From Porticoccus sp964395715 (GTDB lineage: Bacteria > Pseudomonadota > Gammaproteobacteria > Pseudomonadales > Porticoccaceae): a DNA stretch of 64,000 nucleotides. Positions 50,611 through 60,147 of this stretch are shown here, piece by piece. Every line of letters starts with the position of its first letter. Position 1 is the stretch's first letter. The notes beneath the pieces are model-generated. The model saw only the letters and a list, made by a program, of their open reading frames with translations. It was not told the origin of the DNA and made no database searches. Made by a program: the position numbers and the translations under genes. The stretch is from contig CAYNAU010000003.1 of assembly GCA_964395715.1 (NCBI GenBank), forward strand, positions 62,001-126,000. The letters run 5' to 3'.

Positions 50611-52842
50611 TTACGGTGAACAATTTTTGCCGCGGCACGGTTTATTGCCACCGCCGCCTCCTCCTCCGCCACCGCCACTTGCAGAGGTGACAGTGACTTC
50701 AGCCCAGCCACTCCATTCGGAGGTAAAGGTGTTGTTAAATGCACGAACGCGGTAGCGGAAAGTGCCAGTGCCGCTGGCATCAATCACACTTGTAACATCG
50801 GCTTCGACAGGCGAAAGGAGTGTTGTTTCAACCCAAGTATCAGCCCGTTTCTTGTGGGCTTTTTCGCGCTCAATTTCAAAGCCGGTCTCATTGTCTACAT
50901 TGCCCCAGCTTACGTGCGCTGTACTGTCAGTACCGTCGGTGGCGGTAACTGTCCCGGGGGTGCCGGGAATCACCTCTGCCTCCGGGGTGGTGGCACTGGC
51001 TGTGGGCGAAAGTTCGGAATCGCCGACATCGTTATAGGCCTGGACCTGGTAATAGTAAGTTGTGAGGGGGTCCAGAAGCGTATCGTTATAGCTCTGGGTA
51101 TTGGTGGGCAAGCTGGTGATCAACTGGCTCCAGTTTGTGCCATCCAGAGAGCGCATCAGGGTGAAGCCATTTTCATTGTTGGCATTATCGTTCCAGATCA
51201 AGTTGATTTCTGAGCTGGATACCGCGTTGGCCGACAGGTCGGACGGGGCATTGGGTGCACTGGGTACGACGCCAAAATCAGCCATCATGGTGTCCGCTGC
51301 GGCGGAAATATTGAGTATGGCAACCTCGGTGGCCGTGCCACCGTAGAGATCGCTACTGGGGTTTGATGTGGCATCAAAGCCGCTGCTGGAAGCCCAAAGG
51401 TCTGAGTTGGAGCCGTAGCTGCTGCCCATTTCGGTGCCGTCAGCTTCCTCCAGATCAACCCAGCGGTTGGCATCATTTGCGTTGCTGGTGCGGCTGTCAT
51501 CTATATGCCAGATCGCCAGACCTCCGGAGAATCCGGCACCCAAGCTGTCTTCCAGTCCCAGGTCGTAACCTACCGGCCGGCGATTTTCCACCAGAAAGTA
51601 TTGGTTATCGATTCCGGTTGACGCCCGGAAGACGGTGTTTGCCTCTGTGCCACTGCCGGAGGCGGCAATCGATACACTGCCGACACCCTCATCACCGGTC
51701 ACCCAGTTCATATGGTATTTGCTCCAGGCGCTCGCATTCACCGGAGTTTCCCCGGAATACAGGTCGGTGGAAGCACGACCCCAGCTACCGGCAGACATCA
51801 CCCCAAAATCGCCGATACCGGAGGACGAGCCGTCCGTATCGTACAGATCCGGCAGCCCATAACTCAGGTGGCCCAGCTCGTGCACCATAATGCCCATGGT
51901 GGCTTGGTGCTGAGCGCCGGGATCAAATGTCCAGCCATGCAGTTCGCCAAACTGGGCATATTCTGTAATGTTCACACCATCAACGGTGGGGTAACCATAC
52001 GTGGGCCAGCCCCAGCCCCATTTATGCCCCCAAACACTGGGGGACAGGGTATAGGTTGTCCCGCCGTAGGCAGTTTCATAACCGGCTACGATGATAACGA
52101 TGGACAGTTCATTGCCGTCAATATAGCCATCGGAATTACTGTCGTAGCTGGCGAAATCAACATAGGGGTCTGCCGCAGCAATCGCATCAGCTGTGAGGTT
52201 TTTGTTCGTGTTGTTGGTATTGCCCGCTGTATCGGGGTGGTTGTAACCCACGTTCACCCAGTCGATGACCCCGTCGTTATCGCCTGTACCAGAGGTTTCA
52301 TCAGCCGGACTCATCTGGGCATTGCCATGGGAGGTTTGCTGGTAAAAATGCTGGATGTTGTTGCTGACAAAGGTTGCCCAGTCCGCATCAGTGGTACTGC
52401 CTTTACGGTCGTTGAATTCCGTCAGGATAAACAGGATCGGTGTATTGGTTTGCAACGGCACCAGCGATGGCGCGGCCATGCTGCCGGAAGACATGCCTTC
52501 ACCCGAGGCATGCTGTGGTCGTGAAACGGGAGAGCGCAGGTGTCTGTTCAGGCCGGGTGGCACCGGTTGATGTGCCGGGGTCTGGTGCAAGGTAGGGGAG
52601 TTGTTCTGGTCAAAACCGGTGACGTAGCGCCACACACCAGTTTGGTCCTGGGCAATGGTAAAGCCGGCAGCCGTTTCCACGCGGTTATTCCACTCATCAC
52701 CTTTGGGTGTGGCGGCAAAACTTGAGCCATCGGGCTGCACCAGTTGATGGGTGACTTCCAGAACGGGTGCAGACAGGGCGCCCAGACTGGTGAAAAGGCA
52801 ACTGCTGAGAATGGCCAGTGCGGGTAAATAGGTTTTTTTCAT
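50611..52842 (-). CDS. Secreted M6-family metalloprotease with two fibronectin III domains
   Basis: A 743-residue extracellular protein. Signal peptide 1-25, propeptide-like region, then an immune inhibitor A-type (M6) catalytic domain with HELGH at 321-325 (zinc ligands) and DLYD downstream. A calcium-binding EF-like loop DSNSDGYIDGNE occurs at 234-245. Two FN3-like domains lie at about 545-640 and 645-735, followed by a ten-Gly run and a CRGKNC tail. M6 proteases cleave extracellular proteins. Gly-rich C-terminal tails ending in charged Cys motifs may be GlyGly-CTERM-like but the membrane helix of that signal is lacking. Monocistronic; terminator at 50568-50585. Confidence 0.9.
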   Translation of the reverse strand: MKKTYLPALAILSSCLFTSLGALSAPVLEVTHQLVQPDGSSFAATPKGDEWNNRVETAAGFTIAQDQTGVWRYVTGFDQNNSPTLHQTPAHQPVPPGLNRHLRSPVSRPQHASGEGMSSGSMAAPSLVPLQTNTPILFILTEFNDRKGSTTDADWATFVSNNIQHFYQQTSHGNAQMSPADETSGTGDNDGVIDWVNVGYNHPDTAGNTNNTNKNLTADAIAAADPYVDFASYDSNSDGYIDGNELSIVIIVAGYETAYGGTTYTLSPSVWGHKWGWGWPTYGYPTVDGVNITEYAQFGELHGWTFDPGAQHQATMGIMVHELGHLSYGLPDLYDTDGSSSGIGDFGVMSAGSWGRASTDLYSGETPVNASAWSKYHMNWVTGDEGVGSVSIAASGSGTEANTVFRASTGIDNQYFLVENRRPVGYDLGLEDSLGAGFSGGLAIWHIDDSRTSNANDANRWVDLEEADGTEMGSSYGSNSDLWASSSGFDATSNPSSDLYGGTATEVAILNISAAADTMMADFGVVPSAPNAPSDLSANAVSSSEINLIWNDNANNENGFTLMRSLDGTNWSQLITSLPTNTQSYNDTLLDPLTTYYYQVQAYNDVGDSELSPTASATTPEAEVIPGTPGTVTATDGTDSTAHVSWGNVDNETGFEIEREKAHKKRADTWVETTLLSPVEADVTSVIDASGTGTFRYRVRAFNNTFTSEWSGWAEVTVTSASGGGGGGGGGGNKPCRGKNCSP

Positions 52843-53156
52843 TGGAAGACTCCGGGTTTCATCCCCTTTTTATCGGCAGTTCTCCCTGTGACATTATCTC
52901 CCTTTATCGCCCACGGACTATGGCTGGGCCGACTTTACACTGCCTGCTTCAGTGTTTTAATTCGTTATAACCAACTGTCTTTCTCCCCATTGTAGAGGAG
53001 AGATTACCGGGATGTGACTGCTAAGTCCGCAATTGCCAGATAAAGGGTCATATTTTGTGCCTTAATACGCATTTATTGCCAGGTGTGTATGTGTCCATGG
53101 GTGGTATGGCCAAACCATGCTTTTCCGGGTGCTGCACGATGAACAAGTGTGCGCTC
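52843..53156. other. Intergenic stretch upstream of the M6 protease
   Basis: No supported gene. The region lies between the M6 protease start and the end of the PRPP synthetase, both minus-strand, so it should hold the protease promoter. Open frames at 53048-53233 overlap a real gene or lack codon bias and are rejected. Confidence 0.5.
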
Positions 53157-54068
53157 TTATTGAGAATAGGATTCAAGACAGGCTTTGATGGCGGGATACA
53201 GCAGGGGAGCCACATTAATCCGGTTCGTGACATGGGGGATGGTATTACAGGTCACCAGCTGGTGTAGTCCAGCTTGCAGTAGTGTGCTATCTACTTTATC
53301 GGCAAAAATGCCATGTACGGCAACACAATCAACACGCTTGATACCTCCCTGTTGCAGGGCCAAAAGGCATTGCAGAATGGTCTGTCCACTGGATATGACG
53401 TCGTCGATGATGACCGCAGTCAATTCCCGGTAGGGGCTGAGCTCGGGCAGCTGTATCTCGACATCTCGGTCGCCATGCCGTTGCTTTGCACCGATCACAT
53501 AGGGATGCCCACTGTCAGTGGCCACCTGGGCGATCCACTGTTCACTTTCGGCGTCAGGCCCAACCAGCAGCAGTTGCTGCTGCTTACGTAACCAGCCGGC
53601 CAGGGCGTGGGCACCTTCTACGCGCTGGCACGGCACCGTGTAGATCGCTTCGAGGTTGTGATAGCGATGTAGGTGAGGATCCACCGTGACCAGCCAGTCC
53701 ATGTATTGTGACAGAGATTCTGCAAAGGTTCTGGAGGTGAGAGCTTCGCCCTCTTGGAAACGACGATCCTGGCGCATGTAGCACAGATAGGGAGCCACCA
53801 ATCCCACTGAACGAGCTCCCAGTTCCCTTAGTGTGTTCAACAGAAAAATCAGCGGCAGGAACCTGTCGTTGGGATGTGCAAGGTTCGCCACGACAATACA
53901 ATCTTTCTCCTCCACCGATGTGGTCACCCGGAGGTAAGTTTCCCCATCCGGAAACTGACGAGTATCCAGGGTGCCGATGATTCCCTCCAACTGTTCACTC
54001 AGAGGCGACAGCAACGGGTGTTGATCGAGTGAAAACAGAACGGGGGGAGTGAGGGCGGGATGACTCAT
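53157..54068 (-). CDS. Ribose-phosphate pyrophosphokinase (PRPP synthetase), short divergent form
   Basis: A 303-residue protein of the PRPP synthetase family. The N-terminal domain (SLDQHPLLSPLSEQL, GTLDTRQFPDGETYLRV), a PYLCYMRQDRRFQEGEALTSRTFA stretch typical of the ATP/metal site, DPHLHRYHN, and the PRPP loop AVIIDDVISSGQTI are present. It shares the shorter form found with thymidine-phosphorylase-like genes, unlike the housekeeping Prs. It overlaps the stop of the phosphorylase gene upstream (ATGA), so both form an operon. The pair probably acts in ribose salvage or NMP breakdown (inference). Confidence 0.9.
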   Translation of the reverse strand: MSHPALTPPVLFSLDQHPLLSPLSEQLEGIIGTLDTRQFPDGETYLRVTTSVEEKDCIVVANLAHPNDRFLPLIFLLNTLRELGARSVGLVAPYLCYMRQDRRFQEGEALTSRTFAESLSQYMDWLVTVDPHLHRYHNLEAIYTVPCQRVEGAHALAGWLRKQQQLLLVGPDAESEQWIAQVATDSGHPYVIGAKQRHGDRDVEIQLPELSPYRELTAVIIDDVISSGQTILQCLLALQQGGIKRVDCVAVHGIFADKVDSTLLQAGLHQLVTCNTIPHVTNRINVAPLLYPAIKACLESYSQ

Positions 54069-55576
54069 GAGGCTTTATCAATGGTGAAAATGGGGCCGTT
54101 GTCGTGGTAAAACTCGAGGGCGTAATCACGCTCCCCCTTACTTTCACTCAGTAGTGTGAATAGTGTCTGACCGGCTTGCACTTCACTGCCGACATTGACA
54201 GCCAGGCGCAGTCCGGCGGCTGGATTAAAAGGGGCTCCGGCCAGCTTGGCCACCCTGGCCAGGCGCCGGTTATCAATTGCGCTTACTACGCCACTGCTGT
54301 CTGCGGGTTCTGTATGCTGGTAGTGGGCAGTCGGCAGGGCTTTGCTCCAGCCCTGGGCTCGGATGATTCGCTGGAACTGCTTCCAGGCCTCGCCATTTTC
54401 CAGCAGTTGTCCAGCTTGTTGCAGGCAGTCTTGCAGGCCATTCCCCTGAGCCATATCCAGCAGGTGTGCGGATAACATCAGCGAACGCTGGCGCAAATCC
54501 TGGGGTGCATTGGGCGAATTCTGCAGTACTGCCAGAATATCCCGCGCTTCCTCCACTGGGCCAATGCCGTATCCCACCGGACGGCTGCCGTCCGTAATCA
54601 CACACCGGGTGACGAGACCACAGGCTGTGCCTACTTCGGTAAACAGGGAGGCCAGACGTCCGGCCTCTTCCTGGGTACGTATTTTTGCAGTGGCGCCCAC
54701 GGGAATATCGATCACTGTGTGGGTGGAGCCGGCAGCAATTTTTTTCGATAGCACAGAGGCAATCAGCTGGCCTTCGCCATCCAGATCCAGGGCCCGTTCA
54801 ATACGAATCAACAGGTCATCGGCCGGACTGAGGTTGACGCCGCCACCCCAGGCCAGGCAGGCACCAGTTTCGCTGACGACCCTCTGAATTTCAGCCAGTT
54901 TAAGATTGACGTTAGTCAGGGTTTCCATGGTGTCGGCGGTCCCGGCGGGCGAGGTGATCGCCCGGGACGATGTTTTGGGGATGATCAGGCCAGCAGCGCT
55001 GACGATGGAGACCACAATGGGTGTAGTGCGGTTGCCGGGCAGACCGCCGATACAGTGTTTGTCAAAAATCCGCTCCTGGCCGGGCCATTCAAGGCGTTTG
55101 CCAGAGGTCACCATAGCCTTGGTGAGGGCAGTAATTTCGTCCACATCCAGGCGGTTGCCGGCACAGGCGCTGAGAAAGCTGGCGATAGCGATGTCGCTGT
55201 ATCGGTGGGCACTGATATCGGTGATGATGCGGGTGATCTCATCCTCGCTCAGGGAGTGACCGTAGATTTTTTTTCTCACCAGGCTCAGGGAGGTTAAAAC
55301 CGGGGTGTGTTGTGCCAGCACCCGGCTGCCCGTCTTAACATGGAGTTGCTGCATGGCAACTTTTGACAGTCCCACGCGGCCCACGGCCAGCACATGGTTA
55401 TCCACCACATTCAGGGTGGCAATCAGGGTGCGCCCGTTGGCGCTGAGGGTGAGACGGCTGCTGGCGGTGAAGCCCTCAGCCCGGCAGATGTCGCAATCCT
55501 CGCGCATGTAAACCACGGGTTCCTGGTGGGTGTCGATGCCCATGTCCACTACTTCAAGAACATGTTTCGGCTCCAT
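54065..55576 (-). CDS. AMP/thymidine phosphorylase family protein
   Basis: A 503-residue enzyme of the pyrimidine-nucleoside/AMP phosphorylase family. Residues about 1-85 form the extra N-terminal domain of AMP phosphorylases. The core has FDKHCIGGLPGNRTTPIVV and the family signature SSRAITSPAGTADTMETLTNV, then HTVIDIPVGATAKI and GRLASLFTEVG. Such enzymes split (d)NMP or nucleosides by phosphate; with the extra domain AMP-type activity giving ribose 1,5-bisphosphate is possible. GAGG lies seven bases before the ATG. It is coupled to the PRPP synthetase downstream. Confidence 0.9.
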   Translation of the reverse strand: MEPKHVLEVVDMGIDTHQEPVVYMREDCDICRAEGFTASSRLTLSANGRTLIATLNVVDNHVLAVGRVGLSKVAMQQLHVKTGSRVLAQHTPVLTSLSLVRKKIYGHSLSEDEITRIITDISAHRYSDIAIASFLSACAGNRLDVDEITALTKAMVTSGKRLEWPGQERIFDKHCIGGLPGNRTTPIVVSIVSAAGLIIPKTSSRAITSPAGTADTMETLTNVNLKLAEIQRVVSETGACLAWGGGVNLSPADDLLIRIERALDLDGEGQLIASVLSKKIAAGSTHTVIDIPVGATAKIRTQEEAGRLASLFTEVGTACGLVTRCVITDGSRPVGYGIGPVEEARDILAVLQNSPNAPQDLRQRSLMLSAHLLDMAQGNGLQDCLQQAGQLLENGEAWKQFQRIIRAQGWSKALPTAHYQHTEPADSSGVVSAIDNRRLARVAKLAGAPFNPAAGLRLAVNVGSEVQAGQTLFTLLSESKGERDYALEFYHDNGPIFTIDKAS

Positions 55577-55629
55577 AGGCTGCCTCAGTTGGATTTATTG
55601 TTATGTGCCCAATCGTTTTTATCCGTGGG

Positions 55630-55947
55630 TCAGTGTCGGAGTTTGCCCTGCTGTTTGTGTGTGATCAACCAGTTGTAACCATCGGGAGAGTGGGTCCACC
55701 AGTCGTGACTGATATGCAGATGATGTTCCTGCAAAAGCACCTCAACCCCCTCCTCATTATGGCGGGAGGCATCATAAGCGAGATTGAGCACAGATTGTTG
55801 TTCGTCAAAAGAAACCAGGTCAAAGGGGAAGCGGTTGCCGATGTCTATAATGGCTCGTTGCACGTCGTCGTCTTTTGCCCGGCACAACTTCAGGTGATGG
55901 ACCACCAGGTTGTCAAGTGCACGGGATTGCTCGGGATGTTTTGCCAT
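55630..55947 (-). CDS. Hypothetical protein
   Basis: A 105-residue soluble protein starting at 55947, with GGGAG about eight bases upstream (55971 is an alternative). It has no signal peptide, membrane helix or motif I can name. Features are a KLCRAKDDDVQRAIIDIGNRF helix, two neighbouring His-rich stretches (QEHHLHISHDWW) and a basic end. It lies 53 bases upstream of the AMP phosphorylase gene on the same strand, so it may be part of that transcript, and is divergent from the methyltransferase at 56107. Confidence 0.72.
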   Translation of the reverse strand: MAKHPEQSRALDNLVVHHLKLCRAKDDDVQRAIIDIGNRFPFDLVSFDEQQSVLNLAYDASRHNEEGVEVLLQEHHLHISHDWWTHSPDGYNWLITHKQQGKLRH

Positions 55948-56106
55948 GGTCGCCACTCCCGGAGGGTTCACTCCATTGATTGAGCTGCCATCCTTTACAA
56001 GTACAGTTCATCTGTCCGAAAGGTCAAGGTGGGGATGTGTACGTTATGGATCGAATTGGTCTCATACATCTTTACCTTGCCCTTGTGCTGACTTAGGCTT
56101 CCGGCC

Positions 56107-56742
56107 ATGAGTTTTGATAAAAGATATAAATTTACTCTGTCTGAGGATTCTTTCAGGCGGCATGATGAGGGCGACGATCAGACTTTCTATCGCGTTCCCC
56201 GCTTTGTCAGTCATATTGATCCCGGCGCCATCGATGCAGTCACCCAACTTTACCGTGAGTATTTTCCCGAGAATGGCGTCATCCTCGATCTGATGAGCAG
56301 TTTCCTCAGTCATCTGCCGGAGGATTGCCAGTACAGCAAAGTGGTGGGGCTGGGTATGAATGATCGGGAACTGGCCAACAACCGCCAGCTGGATGACTGG
56401 GTGGTTCAGGATCTCAATAGCCAGCCCAGGCTGCCGTTTGTCGACAACCAGTTTGATGCCGCGGGAATCTGTGTCTCTGTCGACTATCTGACGAACCCGG
56501 TCGAGGTGTTGCGGGATCTGGGTCGGGTTATGAAAAGTGGCGCGCCACTGGTTATCACCTATTCCAACCGCCTGTTCGAAACCAAGGCAACGGCTGCCTG
56601 GTTACACCTTCAGGACGAACACCGCGCCCACCTGGTTAGGCACTTTCTGGAAGAATCCGGCTGTTATGAAAATATCGACATGATGGACCGCAGCCCGAGG
56701 TCTGGAGACCCCCTTTATGCCGTGGTGGCCAAGGTTGCCTGA
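56107..56742 (+). CDS. Class I SAM-dependent methyltransferase-like protein
   Basis: A 211-residue protein of the UbiE/COQ5-type methyltransferase superfamily. The SAM site VILDLMSSFLSHLPE is unusual (Gly-poor motif I), followed by VVGLGMNDREL, VQDLNSQPRLPFVDNQFDAAGICVSVDYLTNP, and a LGRVMKSGAPLVITYSNR region. The degenerate glycine loop makes catalytic activity uncertain. It stands alone between a divergent hypothetical gene and a convergent carbonic anhydrase. Confidence 0.85.
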   Translation: MSFDKRYKFTLSEDSFRRHDEGDDQTFYRVPRFVSHIDPGAIDAVTQLYREYFPENGVILDLMSSFLSHLPEDCQYSKVVGLGMNDRELANNRQLDDWVVQDLNSQPRLPFVDNQFDAAGICVSVDYLTNPVEVLRDLGRVMKSGAPLVITYSNRLFETKATAAWLHLQDEHRAHLVRHFLEESGCYENIDMMDRSPRSGDPLYAVVAKVA

Positions 56743-56820
56743 GCGTCAGACCTCCGCTCGCAACCCTGGAAACCAAGCTTGTGGACCCCGATACGGGGAA
56801 CAGTCAGTCTGGTTCAGTAA

Positions 56821-57444
56821 TTAATCGATAAACAGAACTTCCCCAGTTTCCAGAGAGTACTCAGCACCAACAATTTCCAGTTGCCCTCGACTAACCAGCT
56901 GCTCGAGAATCTGCGATCCGTGCCGCAGGTGATTGACCGCTGCAAGAATATTGGCGCGAATGGATACCGCCATTAACTTTTCGGCATCATTTTTAAGTTC
57001 CGTTTGAAACAGGGGTTCCACCGTTGGCTTGATGCGGTTGACAATGGAGAGCAGGTTCGAGGATGTTTCCGCCGAAGGCTTTTCGAGTTCATCAATGGTG
57101 GCCTTGACTGCACCGCACATCGTATGGCCCAGTACCACGACCAGCGGCGTGCCAAATTGCTCAACGGCAAATTCGACACTGCCCACTTGTGAGGGTGCGA
57201 CAATATTGCCGGCTACACGGATTACAAACAGATCCCCCAGCCCCTGATCAAATACGATTTCAGCGGGCACACGGGAATCAGAGCAGCCCAGAATCACGGC
57301 AAAGGGTGCCTGCCCGCCGACGAAGTCAGCTCTTTGCATTTGCTTGACGATGGTGTCGACACTGCGCACACCGGTGACAAAGCGTTGGTTGCCTTCTTTC
57401 AGTCGCTGAATGGCGTCATATGCGGTGATCATTTTCTTTTGCAT
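56821..57444 (-). CDS. Beta-class carbonic anhydrase
   Basis: A 207-residue zinc enzyme interconverting CO2 and bicarbonate. Zinc ligands are Cys54, His107 and Cys110 (CSDSRVP, GHTMCGAV), with the Asp56-Arg58 dyad. The N-terminal ITAYDAIQRLKEGNQRFVTG is typical. It has no signal peptide, so it is cytoplasmic. It lies convergent with the methyltransferase and follows the histidine kinase gene on the same strand by 96 bases. Confidence 0.95.
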   Translation of the reverse strand: MQKKMITAYDAIQRLKEGNQRFVTGVRSVDTIVKQMQRADFVGGQAPFAVILGCSDSRVPAEIVFDQGLGDLFVIRVAGNIVAPSQVGSVEFAVEQFGTPLVVVLGHTMCGAVKATIDELEKPSAETSSNLLSIVNRIKPTVEPLFQTELKNDAEKLMAVSIRANILAAVNHLRHGSQILEQLVSRGQLEIVGAEYSLETGEVLFID

Positions 57445-57540
57445 CCCTCAGATTTCATCAGGTTGTCAATCAGCCCGGTATGTTGCCAAGCGATTGTACG
57501 GGGGGCAACTGTCAAAGGGGTTTGTACATTTTTTGGCTGT

Positions 57541-60147
57541 TCAAAACAGGTTGTTAGCAGTCGGGGCTTTCGCGGTTTTTGACCATTTCTGGATGACCTT
57601 GGTCAGGTGCTCCATTTCAACTGGCTTGGTGAGAAAGTCATCCATCCCGGCGGTAATACACTTCTGCAACTGTTCCTGCAGGGCGTTTCCCGTAACGGCA
57701 ATAATGGCGGTTCGAGTGCCCGTGGTTGCTTCGGCTGCACGTATTCTTGCCGTCATTTCAAAACCATCCATGGTGGGCATATGGCAGTCTGCCAGAATCA
57801 TCTCGTAGCCGTGTGTCAGCCACTTTTGGTAGCCCTGTTGTCCGTCGTCGGCGCTATGGGTGTCATATCCGAGTATGTCCAACTGCATGGTCAGTACATA
57901 CTTGTTGACCTCATTGTCCTCGACAATAAGGATTAACGGCCGGGGTTTGCCTCTCGCACTCTTGTCAGCGGTTTCTGTGGACTGGTTAACGAGTTTACCT
58001 GTTTCCTCTGTAGCTGTTTTCCCGGGATGGATGAGCATGTCCAGGGCCCGGTAGAAATCTGACGTAGTCAGGGGATTGTTTTGCGCCACGTAGCAATCTG
58101 GGGATGTCAGCCCGGAGCCGTCGGCCCGGCAGGATGACAGGCATAAAAAGCGAGCAGATGTAACCCGTGACAAGAGTGCACTTTTGAGCGGCTCCAATTC
58201 GAGGAGGCTTCCTACAGTCAACAGGAACATCAGGTTTTTTCGACTATTCACAGCATTTTCCGCCATGATCATCAGTTCTGACTCACTCTCGGCAAAGCTA
58301 ATACTGGCACCCAGATGATCTAAATTTGCGTAGAGGCAGTCTTTGGTCAGGGAGGTATCTGTGAGGGCGAATATCTGCCATTCGCTCAGGTTGGCCAGTA
58401 CTTCATCGTCGCCGCTCGCCGGAAACATAGGCAGTGTCACCTCAAATGTAGAACCTTTCCCAAGGGTGCTCGCTACGGAAATATTGCCATGCATCATGTC
58501 AGTGAGGTTTTTGACAATCATTAGCCCCAGCCCGGTGCCACCAAAATTCCGCGTGGTGGATTCTTCGGCCTGAGTAAAGGGCTTGAATATGTGTTTCATG
58601 GTTTCCTCATTCATTCCGATACCGTTGTCGGAAACCGTAAACCGGATGTTCTGCGCATCTTCGGCTTCAACAAAGAAGTCCACGGTAGGTTGGTGGCCCT
58701 GTAATTTTTTGTGAGAAAACTTCACGGCATTACTGAGGAGATTGATCAAAATTTGTTGCAGACGAGTTGTGTCGGCCTGTATCCAGGTGGGCAGGGTTGG
58801 CCCAATGTAACAGTTAAAGTTGACGTTGCTCTTGTCGGCGATGGGGCGCACGGTTTCGGCGACACCGTCCAACATCTGTCGTAGTTGAACGGGTGTGTAT
58901 TCAATGGCCAGTTTTCCCGCTTCTATTTTGGACGAATCCAAAATGTCGTCGATAATTCGCAGCAGGGAAAAAGCCGATTTGCGCATGGTGTGCACCATGC
59001 GGCTCTGCTCGGGATCCAGGTCCTGTTGGGCCAGTATCTCCGAGATGCCGATGACACCGTTCATGGGCGTGCGGATTTCATGGCTCATGTTAGCCAGAAA
59101 CGAGGATTTTGACTGGCTGGCGTCTTCTGCGACCTTTTTTTCCAGGTGGCTTTTGTGGAGAAAAATCCCTAGGACAAAAACACTTCCTAATAGCAGGCAC
59201 AACAAGAATAGCTGAGAGCGGTATTGATAGATGGCATCCTTCAGCTCAATACGGGGGGTGAAATCAAAAGGCGGAGCCTTGAGCTCACGCAACATCAATT
59301 CAACGGTCTGGTAATTTGCTGGCAGGTCAAAGCCGTAAACCCCAACTTTCTGCAGAGTTGGTTCAAAAGCGGGAAGGGTGAGCAGGAAGGCGGTGACCTC
59401 CCGTTTAAGCTTCTCACTGGTATATCTGGTGGTGGCGATGGACCAACCCGGGTACAGGGTGGTCGATAATGCAAAGGGAAACTCGTTTAATTTCTGGGGA
59501 TTGATGACTTTCAGGAGGCTCGGGTCAATGGTGCCGCTGGATAAGATTTCATCAAAGGTTCCCGCGCACATGAAGCCCGCATCCGCTTTGCCATAGAGCA
59601 CGCTTTGAATAATGTTGCTGGCAGGAGAGTCAGTCTGGATGATGTCAATATCCTGATTCGGGTCCAACCCGGCCTTCTTCATCTCATAGGCTTGCAACTG
59701 ATAGCCCGCAAACGAGTCTTTGCCAATGCTGGCGACTTTTATTCCCTTCATGTCTGTAAGGGAGTTAATCTTTGCATCGGCGGCGGTGAAAATAACGCCG
59801 CCGATGCCCAGAATCTTTTTGCGATCAGTTGTCGAGAGCAAAAGCGTGGCCAGTGGTGCATCCGTGCCGTAACTGCTGGAAAGCAGTATCTGATGACTGG
59901 GGTTGGTGATGTAGAAGTCCACGGAGGCGGAGAGAATGGCCAGTTCAAGGTCACTGCGTGACAGGTACTCCAGGGTAAAATAATGACTCGTGGTATGTTG
60001 GTTCAGGGTATGTTCCAGCTGCTCCCCCAGTTCTTGGTCAACATAATTGGAAGCGAGTAGGCCAATTTTAACGGTCTGAGCTGATGCCTGGCCCGGATAG
60101 ACCAGAAAGGAAAGAATGAAAACAACAACCCAAGCGTATAAATTCAT
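57541..60147 (-). CDS. Hybrid histidine kinase with a PhnD-like periplasmic sensor domain
   Basis: An 868-residue sensor. Signal-like segment 1-24, a phosphonate-binding (PhnD/SBP-like) domain about 25-290, and a membrane helix at about 311-330. A HisKA domain follows with His356 in FLANMSHEIRTPMNG, an HATPase with DNGIGMN and GGTGLGLMIV, a degenerate receiver-like linker, and a C-terminal receiver with phospho-acceptor Asp787 (DCHMPTMDGFEM) and FLTKP. It overlaps the stop of the substrate-binding gene upstream by one base (TGATG), so it is translated with it. The pair suggests a ligand sensed through a binding protein (inference); no cognate response regulator lies nearby. Confidence 0.94.
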   Translation of the reverse strand: MNLYAWVVVFILSFLVYPGQASAQTVKIGLLASNYVDQELGEQLEHTLNQHTTSHYFTLEYLSRSDLELAILSASVDFYITNPSHQILLSSSYGTDAPLATLLLSTTDRKKILGIGGVIFTAADAKINSLTDMKGIKVASIGKDSFAGYQLQAYEMKKAGLDPNQDIDIIQTDSPASNIIQSVLYGKADAGFMCAGTFDEILSSGTIDPSLLKVINPQKLNEFPFALSTTLYPGWSIATTRYTSEKLKREVTAFLLTLPAFEPTLQKVGVYGFDLPANYQTVELMLRELKAPPFDFTPRIELKDAIYQYRSQLFLLCLLLGSVFVLGIFLHKSHLEKKVAEDASQSKSSFLANMSHEIRTPMNGVIGISEILAQQDLDPEQSRMVHTMRKSAFSLLRIIDDILDSSKIEAGKLAIEYTPVQLRQMLDGVAETVRPIADKSNVNFNCYIGPTLPTWIQADTTRLQQILINLLSNAVKFSHKKLQGHQPTVDFFVEAEDAQNIRFTVSDNGIGMNEETMKHIFKPFTQAEESTTRNFGGTGLGLMIVKNLTDMMHGNISVASTLGKGSTFEVTLPMFPASGDDEVLANLSEWQIFALTDTSLTKDCLYANLDHLGASISFAESESELMIMAENAVNSRKNLMFLLTVGSLLELEPLKSALLSRVTSARFLCLSSCRADGSGLTSPDCYVAQNNPLTTSDFYRALDMLIHPGKTATEETGKLVNQSTETADKSARGKPRPLILIVEDNEVNKYVLTMQLDILGYDTHSADDGQQGYQKWLTHGYEMILADCHMPTMDGFEMTARIRAAEATTGTRTAIIAVTGNALQEQLQKCITAGMDDFLTKPVEMEHLTKVIQKWSKTAKAPTANNLF

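Noticed and set aside
53048..53233. Open frames in the gap next to the PRPP synthetase
   Set aside because: They overlap the synthetase gene or lack a start site and show shadow-like composition.
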